Assembly: GCF_001522545.3 (NCBI RefSeq)
Contig: NC_031772.1
Coordinates: 4,117,787-4,181,786, forward strand
DNA from: Parus major
Lineage: Eukaryota; Chordata; Aves; Passeriformes; Paridae
Length of the DNA: 64,000 nucleotides
Direction: 5' to 3'
The translations under genes and the position numbers were made by a program. Numbering within the stretch: position 1 is the first letter of the stretch; each line of letters opens with the position of its first letter. This document shows positions 53,295 through 64,000 of this stretch, in pieces. Below the pieces are notes generated by a model that saw only the letters and a list, made by a program, of their open reading frames with translations, was not told where the DNA came from and did no database searches.

Positions 53295-55516
53295 GTAGTG
53301 TCTCATTGAACAAGGCTCACTCCCTTCCTACCACTTCCTTCAGGGAGGCACAAGTCTGAGAGCTCTCCTATGTTTTCACATGGTTTATTTGTACAGATTC
53401 ATTTTTAAAGTATGCTTTGACCTTTTTGTGACCTTTTCACTTTAGTGTTAAATTCTTCTACTTAAGCACTTGCTCTTCTAGTTCCCACATCATTTATTAT
53501 TTACATTTTTCTTTAACAGCAAAATTATATATTACAGCAAGGTTGCACAATGCTTTTTGTCATTTTAAGTGTTTCCTCCCCTCCCCCAGGTATTTTTTAA
53601 AATAATGTGATGTATCTGAATTTTCTGTCTGTTTTTTTGGATACTACATAAATCTTTACAATGCGTTACCACAAAATCCGATGGAGAAAATAGAATTTTT
53701 TAACTATGAAAGTAAATGTAATTTAATGCTCTTTAGTTGTAGAGGGCAAGTTCAAAGTGCTTTTATCAACTGTTGGCTTATTTAGATGAGAGGAAATCAG
53801 AATAGATTTGAGTTATAATGTGCAAAGAATAACGAGAGTCAGGTCAAAGAGGGAAATGAGCTTAACAGGAGGAAGGTGCATTGGGTTTGTGCTCCTCAGG
53901 GTACAAAGAATGAAATTATGTCCTCAGTTCTTGGAGTCTAAAAGTAAACTAAGTCAAAGAGCAAAATATCTGTCAGAAGGAAATAGTGAGGAAAGAGGAG
54001 TACAAACATCCGAGAAAATTATTCAACATATGCAAGAGAAAAATAGTCAGTATCATGATCTGGTAAGATTAAGAAAAGGAGTCTGTAATGAACTCCAGAA
54101 AATCCTGAAGGGGGAAAGACTCATTAGGCTGAAGTGGTTTATTGATTACAGGTGATCTCAGTTTGCTGCTGCTGGAAGAAATGGGGGTGCTCAGAGTGAG
54201 GATATTGGTGGTATTTAGAAAATTTATTAAGTAAAAGAAGGAGATGCCACATCAATTTTAAATGAATCCATTGATTCATATACCTAAATAACGTGAGATT
54301 TATTTTACTTCCAGAGACAGTTTTAAAAGATTTTGTTCCTGCATTTTAAAATAGCCTGAGAAGTAATTGAGAATATTTTGAGTCAGATTAGGCTAATGTA
54401 AAAACTTCAGAAATTTAAAATTGCTCTTGATGAGATCATTGCATTCGTGGGAAGGCAGACTTTTAATAGGAAGAGTTCATGAGCGTGAAGAATTTTTAAA
54501 AGCTTTTCTTTCTGTAAAATATGGAATTATATAAGAAGTTCAAAGTGAGGAAAACTTGAGAATTTTTTTAGAATGATAAAACAAAAAAAACTGTCATTTT
54601 ACGACTTTTTGCTTGGCTGTACAAAGAGCAGTAAGATACGTTTGTAATAAAGCAGTGGTTGAATCTTGAACAGAATATGTATCTTTGTAATACTGGTCTC
54701 TGCGTGGATGGAAGTGTTTCTAAATTAATTAGAAATTTATCCAGGATTGAAATAAGAGCAGATTTCTGAATAGTATGGAAGTATACTATTCCTTAAATAC
54801 AATTTTCCTGGAGAAAAATGTTTCATTTATGAAGATAAAATTTTTCAGAGATGTATCAATGCCAACATCCCCCAGAAGACTTGTGTTTCTTTGAATTTCA
54901 AAATGTGCCAGCAATAATATTATTTTAAAGGGAAGGTGGAGTGATCCCTTTCTGCTCTCTGTCTCATCCACATTTGTTTGTTGCCAGCAAGTCATCAAAT
55001 TGAAATAAATATTTCACCTTCTCATCTCTGGATTGTGGCACTGTGTGAGAGGCTTCTGTGAGGATAAATATCCAGTCTAGCCCTGGCAGTGTGGATGCAG
55101 CAGTCCTATTCTGCAGTGGGTGTCATTTGGGGTAAAATTCTGGGTAATTTACAGGAAACAGCGTCCCAAGGCACTTGAATGGATTTTTGTCCACAGTTTC
55201 TCACTTTTGTCTCAGGATTGGGAAATTGAGTTAGATCAAGTCTACCAGGATGAATAAGTGATGCCATTGGAGACCCATTAAGTGGGTTTGTGATATTTTG
55301 AAACATTTTAATGGAGCGATATTTCTGTCTTCTGAGAAAACTCACTTTCTGGGAGTAGTTTTTCTAACTTTCATTGTCTTGGATTTTCAGCAAGATGTTG
55401 TTGAAAGAGTCAACTTGCTTTAGTTTAGTGAAATCCAAAAGCACTTGTTTGAGCTGAAGCACAGGAGACAGTGCAGGTGTTACATGTGCTCAGTGCCTCA
55501 CGTTCTTTTCCCTCAG
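53295..55516 (+). other. CHM: CHM intron 7
   Basis: About 2.2 kb, GTAGTG to CCTCAG. A 115-codon open frame at 53.8-54.2 kb is basic and has no recognised domain or splice-supported context, so it is regarded as chance. Confidence 0.9.
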
Positions 55517-55742
55517 AGTACGAGAGCAGCACGTTTGCTCAGTTCCTGCAGACACGGAAGCTGACCCCCAGCTTGCAGCACTTCATCCTTCACTCCATTG
55601 CAATGGTGTCAGAGACTGAGAGCAGCACTCTGGAAGGTCTTCAGGCAACAAAAAAATTCCTGCAGTGCCTTGGCCGCTATGGCAACACCCCGTTCTTGTT
55701 CCCTCTGTATGGGCAAGGAGAGATCCCACAGTGCTTCTGCAG
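55517..55742 (+). CDS. CHM: CHM exon 8 (residues 334-409)
   Basis: 226 nt, ending AG|GTAAGC in phase 2. It encodes [19 protein letters not shown], the helix [20 protein letters not shown] and [18 protein letters not shown] followed by [16 protein letters not shown] is conserved region 3 of the GDI/REP family, returning to domain I. The last complete codon is residue 408; the next exon is outside the window, so the CDS is 3'-partial here. Confidence 0.98.
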
Positions 55743-58700
55743 GTAAGCCTCACTTACCCAGACATATATTCCCAAAAGGAAACCCTTGGTGATCTAAGAG
55801 ACATCATTCACTAGGATAATACTTTGCAACATTTTTCATTGTATTACAAATGCAGCTTGTAGTAGCTGCTGGCTGTGGTGGCTGCCTGTGACTTAAGTTA
55901 ATAAGTGCTAGGAAATGAGAAAGCCATAATTTAACCCATTCATAGCTACCCGTTTTGAATCTGACAGAAGGAGACTCCGTGCAGTCTGTCCAAAAGGGTG
56001 ACTGTGCATTTGTGTAGGTTGAAAAAGTCTGTGTGTGTGTCTTCCCTGAATCTGCAGAAGATCCATGTTGTCAATTGGTGTTACTAATTAATGCTGAGAA
56101 TGCATCTGCCATTCACATGTAGATATTTAATGATGAAGTGGATTGTTCTGAAAGAGGAGAATGGTGTCACGTGTCCGGTTCACAATTAGATTTAGAACAA
56201 ACCTTTCTACATCACAGACTTTTATGCAGACAGGGCAATTGATGTGAAATCCCATATTATGCTCTTGGCATCATTTTGTAGCTCTCTCAAGACTACAATG
56301 TTCCAACTCCTATTAACTGAACAGCAGAGGAGGTCCTGTGCAGCCCTGTTTCACCCAGTCACTGCCACATTCTGACATCCCAAACAGCAGCCATATGTTC
56401 TCCACTCCTTGAGCCTTAGAAAGCAAGTAAAACAAAAAAGCCCAGTGGGTTGCAGGATAAACCACGATCCACTTCGGCCCCTTGAACTGTGGCAGTGACA
56501 GTGCAGTGCTTGCCCTGGCTCCTGAGGTGTCCCTGGGCCTGTGGTTCTGGCACGGAGCTGGTGCTCTGTGCTTTTGGGGACCATCAGGGATCCGTGTGCA
56601 GAGGGTGGACGGTTTTAATTTCAGTTGTTTCCAACAGTTCAACTGCCTTTTAAAAGGCTGAGGGATTTTTTTCATCTTTGCTTTTGCTGGCAAGCAGCCT
56701 TTCCATCTGCTCAATGTGGGTTTAATGTGGTAACCTGTAGGTCTGAAGTAAACATTAGCTCTGTTTAAAAAAAGCAGTTTTGCCTGGTGAGGCCAGTTTG
56801 TCTGAGTGATATATTTGTACATCGGTCCTTTAAATAGCAGTGCAGGCTCTTACCTGCTTTGTTTGGTGCTGGACAAGTTCTGCTTTTTACATGTGTGCTA
56901 CTATGAAATTGTGGTTTACAGCACATTGTTGGGTATTGTCTTCCTGTTTGTCTCTGTGAGAGATTCTGTTTCTCTTCTCCAGAGCAGTACTTAAATTGCT
57001 GCCAGAAGAATGGCCTTAGCAGCTTGAGCCTGCTTGTCTGTGTGTAGGATGGATGCAGTTATATGTTGATAGAAACATTCTGGAATAATTGTGCTCCATT
57101 GAATAGAAATGTTATTTGCTACCATCTTTTGTCAGTTGCCTTAAGCTGTATTTATATGGTGATTTAAAGAAGTGCAGACCTGTGTAATTAGGTGATTGAA
57201 CAATTTGTGAACAAGAGTTGGGGTTAGGTAACTACTTGGGATACAGTAATGCAACAGAACTTGTGTCTCTGGATTTTATGGATGTCTTTGTGTCTTTATA
57301 GGACTTCATGTGAGGCCAGGTATCTGTATGTGACCAGCAGATGAATAAATCAGGATATTACCAGAGCCATTGAAGTAGTACTATTTTGGCAGTTCAGCCT
57401 TCCTTGGCTTCAAATACCTGGGGAAAAAAGGAAATGCAATAATTAAAATTAAAATTTTGTTTGCTTTCTTTCTCCTGTAGATTCTCATCCATGTAATTTT
57501 TCTTGCATTCTCGAAATCTCTCCGAGTTAGTTTTTTTTTTAATAACCAGCACATGCAGTTTTCTGATCTGTAACAGCAATATATTTCAAGAGTTAGCAGT
57601 AGATGTGTCTAGAAGTATTATAAATATTCTTATCAGAAAATCATTTTGTGATGACAGGACTTCTTAAGATGGCCCGAACTTTCTATTTAAGATCACTGGT
57701 TACTGCATTTTATGTTTTTTTTTGCTAAAATGCGGAAATTCTACAACAAAGAGGGTATTTTAATAGTTGAAGCAAATTAGTCTGTAAAACCAAAAAGTAA
57801 TTATACTTTTGAAAGGTTTGAATTACAAACATTCTAATACAAAACTTTAAAAAACAATTGTCTTTTGTTTTTAAGTGAACAATGTAGGAGGCAACCATCA
57901 TAATTTTTGAGATTAATCACAATTTTTAAAGGTGTTCTGCCCTCAGGATTGTGGGCAGTATCCAAGGAATCCTGCTGGGGCTTTGGAGTAAAGAGTCAAC
58001 ACCAGAGCCTATAGATCACAGCCTACAGCTTTTATCACCAGCTTATCAGAGGAAGGTGTCACCTGGCCTGTGATTTCTAACCACTGTTCTATATTCTGCT
58101 TTAATGTAAACCTCTTAAGCGTTTCTTGCAGCCAGTTACACTGTGTGTTCTCATCAAGGCTACTGTTATAAATGGCACACATGCATATTGATGGGAATGA
58201 GTCAAAGACATTTGTAAGTCACATCCTTGCATCCCAAATGAATCCTGCATAAACACCACAACCTTTTAGAAGTGCTGACGACACTCGAGTGAGCAGAAGC
58301 GCTCTTCGTTCTTTATTGGTTTAAGCAGGGATGGTTTAGGAGAGAAAATTAAACTTTTATATCACTGTAATGTACATCCCAATATGGTGAGGTACAGATG
58401 TGAGGTTTCTGTCTCCATAAATTGGAGTCGTGGAACAAGGAAGGTCATTGGAAGCCTCCTGCTCTCCTGAGCTGACAACCAGCAAAACTTTACTGGCCCT
58501 TTACAGCTTCCTTTGCTTCGTTCTTGTACAAAGCTGTTCTGACTCTCCCTTTCTGATGATGTAGCAATAGTCTGATGTTAAGTAAAAGTGAATATAGTAA
58601 TAGCTCATTCTTGAGGAAAACCCAAACAAGCCTTTATATCTGGTACTGTTTTGTGAACACATTGAATTGGGGGCAGAGCAGGAAAAGTTTCTCTTCAGTT

Positions 58701-61700
58701 TGGTTTCAGATTCTTTCCTCTGGACTCATGCAGATATGAACATGCAAATGGAATTGACTTTCTGAGAAGCAATACTTCTTTCCCACGTGAACTTTTAGAG
58801 GGAATTGGTGACTGTCCACTGTGCCATCTCACAAAGGTTCTACAGGTGACACGCTGTGTCTGTTGTGTCTTTGTTAAGTTACCCAAAACCTGACAGATGT
58901 CAGGGTGGCAGTAGGTGCTGGAATATCCTGGGCTTTGCCAGAGGAATTGATGATTCCCTGACTTTATGTGTAGATGGTTAACAGTGCATATTTCCTATTG
59001 ACAGACTTTGAACTCTCCCATTGTGTGCTCAGTGGGCAGTGTCACCCTTTGTAGTAGTTCCTGCAGATTCTGGCTGAAATTGTAATTTTGGTCTCCGTGA
59101 CAGTGACAGCAGTAATTTAGTGATGGAGGAAAGATCTGATTAAGACAGTTCCATCTCTTTCAGTGCCCATATTTACAGGAAGATTAAGAGGCCAGGCTGA
59201 GGTAAGATGGATAGTGTGATTGATTCAGAGGGTTCCTGTATATGTTTAAAAATGAATAATCAGTTTTACCTTTACATGTGCACTATTATCTGCTACATAT
59301 GTCAGAGCTCCTGGGGTAGTCTCAGGTCCTTTAAAATTCCCAATTATGTCCCTGTTACAATCTAGGAAAGTTTTAGTGGTCTGAAATCAAGACAGGAGTT
59401 CAGGAAATCTGACTGCAATAATTTATGAAAAATTGGGTACACCATGTTTTTCAGCTAAATCTCTACATGAGTATCATGTCTTTGCATGTTAGCAAGATGT
59501 GTGTGAATTGTAGGATTTAGCATATTAATGAGAAATTCAAACCATGTTAATTCCTGGTGACAATCAGGTGTGACAGATATGAGTCTCAGCACATGTGAAA
59601 CAATCACAGGTGATTAAAAAATCATAGTGAGATATGAGTTTAGTCCTCCATTTCAAAATACCTAGTTTTTATATTTATCTATCTCTTTTTACTTAAAATT
59701 ATTCCATTTCTTTGAACAGAAAATGTAATTGGAATTACTGCCAACTTGTCACTATTCCTTGGGTTGCACTAAAATACTGAATAGTACCAGGAGCTGCAGT
59801 GCCTCTTAATTGTTTTCACTTGCATTTCAGGAAAATAACAGAACTTCAAATGTAGCTTGGCCTTTAAAGACAATCTTGATAAATTTCTTCTCACTTTGTT
59901 GGCAGATGAATGCAAAATGGGTAAAAAAGTGTTAGCAGGATTGTTTGTAGGATCAGTTGTTTGTTTTCCCTCTAAGGAGAAACTCTTTCTTGGGATAAAC
60001 ATGAGGGAAGTGAGATAATCCATCATTCTGAGACCTGTTCACTAGTGATGGATGGATAGATTGGTAAAGTAACTCAATAATCTTCATTTTTTTCAGGTTA
60101 TTCACAGATCAGTGAGCCTTGTCGTTAATACAGCTATGGAATGCTTTTGTGTCCTTGCCCACAATATTTCTCAGAATTTGACAGGAAAAGACTTTTAATT
60201 TGGAAATAACCTTTGTTGTGAAATGCATTAAGTGGATGAAATTTGGAGAATACCTTCCTATTTTAGATTTTATCTTCTCAGTGAGTGTGTGTGAATTCTT
60301 TGTTTAAAAAATTACTTGCAAACATGAGAGCTGTTCTGCTCCTTGCTATTTCTGACTAGAAATTGTGTTCTGCAGGAGTTTATACCTTGTGAAGGCCTTC
60401 AGCCATTAGAATCTATCACATGGGATGCTCTGAATCATGTGGATGTTGTCAAAGTGTATTGATTGCCCATCCCTAACTAGGCACAGAAAAGTTTTCAGTC
60501 AGGAAATTGTATTGAGGGGTCAGACCTACATTGTCTTACTCTCATTCTTAATCATCTTGGTTCATTTTAAAAACATATTTGGAGCCTAAAAGCACAAAAT
60601 ACAAATGCTATCGTGAGATGCTTTTTCAGGGTTTAATAATTAGGATAATAATGATAATAGGAGGGAGATGTATCTTAATATATTATTTGGTATTACCTCT
60701 TACCAGTCCCTTAGCAAACAAATTCCTCTCTGGTTGTGTGGGGATGTGCAGATTGCGCCTTACAAAGTCTTCCTGAGAATTGTGACTCAGACATGGATAT
60801 TTGCAGCACTATCAGAAGACCTGTGATTGTTTATTACTGGGGCAAATCTGGGATGAGGAGGCAAATTGCATTCAGCAGAGTCCTTTTTCATTAAACCAGA
60901 AGGCAGAGAAAGGTAGCTTCCTAAACATGACAGAATTAGTAAAATAGCCCTTGAATTTCATTGAGGGTTAAGAGAACTGGATTTTTTGTGTCTTTTCTGG
61001 AGGCAGAGAACACATAAATGGGTTTTATAGATGAAACTAATGTTTAGTGACTGGTTCTAGTGCCTGGATTTTGTGTCTTGCCCTACAGTCCTGCACTCCA
61101 CAGCTTCTCTGGGAGGGCAGAGTTGTTGTGTAATTGCAGCTGAATGACCTTGGGTGAGGAGCAGCTGCTTCTCCAGCAAGGTCCATGGGGTTTAGAGCCA
61201 GCTCCCATCCTTCCACCTCCCTGAGACAGGAGCCTTGGGAGTGCCTCTGCACTTCCCTGCCCTCACAGCAGCACAGAAACAACTGGACTCTTCTATTTCC
61301 TTTTTCTTTTTTTTCCTCTCCAGCTCTGTGGCGATTTCTTAGAATTGTCACAGTGCTTTAAATGTAATTTCTAGGCCACTTAAACACATTGCCTGATGAT
61401 TTCTCACCTAACTTTAATATAAATCATCTGTTTCTTGAGTTTAGAATCCCAGAGAATTATTCTTAGCCTTGATTCACTAAGAAATATTGCAATATCCTTG
61501 AAAAAAAATAGGTTGATAATGTGGTTAACTTTAAGAAATAGCACTTTTATATTGTGACAAGAGTCATTAGTAACATGGCACTTTCATCAGCAATAAGCTG
61601 CTGGTACTGCAGTTGTATAAATTACTAACAGTTTAAAAGAGATTAAACATGGGCTTATTTTTGTCAACAGAATTTCCTCAGGTTTAGAAACATCCTAAGA

Positions 61701-62163
61701 AATCTACACTGGCACAAAGCAAGGCTGAGGTATAGGAACATAGAAATATATGATGAATTAAGAATTTTATTGCATCATCTTCTAACATTTGAATTTGTGA
61801 AATGGAATTGGATCTTGGATCTGTAAAAGGCAGCAGTGACTTCCCAAATCCCAAAACTGGTACATCACATAATAGGAGCTCAAATGTTAAAACTCCTGAA
61901 ATGGTTGCACTTCAGTGCAGTGTGGTCATTCAGAATCCATGAACAATAAATACCAATCCTTGCCAGACTCTGATGAAACAGACTTTAATTACCCCTATTT
62001 TGTAATTATGGAGAGAAGTGCACAGAGGGTCTATTTAGGGTCAGTGATAAGTAGCTTTGTGCTCTAAACAAAGCCAAGGACACCAGTTTTCATCTTGTTT
62101 GTTTTACTGGCAGATACTGTATTCACTACTAGAATGTTTCACAGGATGTGAATGTATATTTCA

Positions 62164-62229
62164 ATATATGCAGGCTAAATTCTATATAATTTTCTATAAT
62201 TCTGTATATGCAGTCTAAATTCCATACAA
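62164..62229 (+). repeat. Diverged 40-bp tandem duplication
   Basis: TATATGCAGGCTAAATTCTAT (from about 62165) recurs as TATATGCAGTCTAAATTCCAT 40 bp later. Two imperfect copies only; likely a local slippage or duplication event. Confidence 0.6.
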
Positions 62230-63008
62230 TCAAAAGGGGCACTTGGTTAATTTTAAATTTGGTTCTAAAATTCCTAGAAAAGCTGTGAAATATGAAACTT
62301 CCTAAGACATGACGTGTGACTGAGCTACTTTTTTTTTTCCTAACTGCTCTCTCATCCCTGGTGGCTTTTCCTGGAGTTGTCACCTTTGCTGCCTGCTGAG
62401 TCTCTCCCCATGAGAAATTTGCTGGGGCTGAAATGGGCCCAAGTCTTTGTTCTCCCCCTGCCACCCCCAGCTCTGCCATCCAGCTCCAGCTCCTGCAGCA
62501 TTTCCCAGTCACAGCCTGGTTTTCCAGAAGGAAGGGGAGATCTGGGGAAAGAAATCATCTTACTGTGGGCTACAGGCTCAAAATGCTCTCTGTGAGTGAG
62601 GTCAGTGCTGGTGGTAACTGCAGGAACTTTGTGACTGGTTTAAAATTGTCATGTTGCTAATTGGATTTAGACCATAGGCTGATTCTCTAATCTTACAGGA
62701 CCTTTTTAAATTTCACAGGAATAATGAACACAGCCTGCAGAAAAAAGTCAAAATATTTGACTCTTCATCTGCTTCCTTAAGCATTTATGTCACGTATTTT
62801 TCTTCCCATAGCTCTCCAAATGCCAGGAAAGCTCAGGATGACAGTGATTATTTTCTTCATTAGTTTTTTGGTGCTTTTTTGGGGAGGGGAAGGGGGAATG
62901 ACGACATTTGGTGTTAGCCAGGTGGATGCACACAGTGAGTTTTGAGTTTGGTGTGGGAGCCCTGAGTTGGGAAGATTAACTAACCATCAATTTTTGTAGC
63001 TGCAGCAA

Positions 63009-63032
63009 TTTGATTTGATTTGATTTGATTTG
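63009..63032 (+). repeat. (TTGAT)n pentanucleotide repeat
   Basis: Four to five perfect TTGAT units. A simple repeat within CHM intron 8. Confidence 0.9.
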
Positions 63033-64000
63033 TCTGGACTCGACTTGTTAATGTTTTTAGAACATAGCAACATTGGAGGAAAGCCTGATGTTCTAGGGGC
63101 CTTTCAGGAAACAGAATTTAACATAAGAATCAGGTCACAGCTTGCTCTGTGTGTAAAAATAAATTGAAAGAGGACAATTCATTATTTCAGCACTTGCCAT
63201 GTTTTCCTTTGATCTTTCTCCAAAGCTTGCAGTCCTGTACATGGAGTATTCAGCTTTAAGGAGAGAATAAAGTAGTTTTTACTATAGAAAAAATGCACAG
63301 TTAAAAAATAGTCAATTTTTAAAGTAATCATGACATGCATTTTAGAAAGCAGAAGACAAATTATGTGCTAGAAATAAAAATCTAGATTTTGGCGTAAAAT
63401 TATTTGATACAATTTAAGAATTCTTTTAGAGTGAACTAAGGCTAAGTCTGTAATTTGAGTGTGTTTGTGGTATCTCAGCACTGGAAATCGAGATGTCAAA
63501 TGAAGAGACATTCTATTTTTGTTCAATTAATATCACAGAGCATTACATCAAAGCAGTAAACTCCTCTTGTATCAACAGATGCAGCAACCCTGAAGCCTAT
63601 TTTCTCTCTTGTTACATTAGTGTTTAATTAAAGAAAACAACTAGTTGGAGGCAGTTACTTTCTGTGAAATGTAATGAAGATTTATTTTGTAAGTGACCTT
63701 CACTGTATTAGCTGAATCAGTAATCAGTAAAATTAATAGAATAATCAAATTATATACAAACTCATAAATCACTGTGAATATGCTGTCAAAAAATGCAGCT
63801 TTTAATATGTCCTATTGTTTCACAGCTGTATTAAAAATTGCAACTACTGATTTCTGCCTCGATGGGGACTGAAATGGCATTTAAAGGCTGTGTATGATGG
63901 AGGGCTACCAGGCCAAAAACTTTCACAACTGTTAATTTAGCTGTAATATGATTTGATGTCACCGGGGCAAAGTTGAAGCTGAGTACAGTGTTGTTGCTAT

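Larger units (their letters stand above)
55743..64000 (+). other. CHM: CHM intron 8 (5' part; continues past right edge)
   Basis: At least 8.26 kb from the GTAAGC donor. No exon 9 sequence was recognised. It holds a pentanucleotide repeat near 63.01 kb and a 40-bp diverged tandem duplication near 62.2 kb. GC-richer patches at about 56.3-56.6 kb and 61.06-61.33 kb contain open frames without any recognised domain. Confidence 0.88.

Noticed and set aside
53808..54155. 115-codon open frame in CHM intron 7
   Set aside because: No recognised domain, no splice context and AT-rich codons; a chance frame is the simpler reading.
55743..64000. mir-361 hairpin and CHM exon 9
   Set aside because: mir-361 lies in a CHM intron in mammals, but no matching seed or hairpin was seen here, and no MCAVFGG-type exon was found. 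Both are expected further downstream or absent in birds.

Overview
The window looks like bird nuclear DNA. It is AT-rich, contains 5'-truncated CR1 LINE fragments of avian type, and has two CpG-rich islands, each holding the first coding exon of a developmental or housekeeping gene. Three runs of N (11910-12236, 29476-29678, 36024-36193) are assembly gaps in or near GC-rich sequence. The species cannot be fixed from the sequence.

Layout: positions 1-11491 are the 5' part of the first intron of DACH2, which is transcribed leftward (minus strand). Coding exon 1 of DACH2 lies at 11492-11909 and runs into a gap that hides its start codon. It encodes the complete DACH/Ski-type DNA-binding domain. 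A CpG island extends past the gap to about 12.95 kb. Positions 13.0-29.0 kb are intergenic, with no recognisable gene. This stretch has a T-rich microsatellite and AT-rich blocks that resemble developmental enhancers. At 29.77 kb the CHM gene (Rab escort protein 1, REP1) starts on the plus strand from a second CpG island. Coding exons 1-8 of CHM can be placed exactly, at 29769-29817, 40106-40172, 45805-45877, 47027-47151, 50831-51278, 52402-52518, 53174-53294 and 55517-55742. They splice into one open frame of 408 codons plus 2 nt. The remaining exons lie beyond the right edge.

DACH2 and CHM are therefore head to head, about 18 kb apart. They are also neighbours in human Xq21, so this is conserved synteny; in birds this block is expected on the chromosome 4/4A homologue. 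The two genes have unrelated jobs. DACH2 is a nuclear cofactor of the Six-Eya-Dach network in muscle and limb development. REP1 is a cytosolic chaperone that presents Rab GTPases for geranylgeranylation.

The most distinctive coding feature is in CHM exon 5. It is 448 nt here against 388 nt as I recall the human exon. It carries three tandem, diverged copies of a 13-14-residue acidic Ser/Pro/Glu unit, in an otherwise low-complexity linker. All other CHM exons have the lengths I recall for human. No previously undescribed gene system was found; the remaining points of interest are candidate regulatory elements, repeats and gap-associated artefacts.
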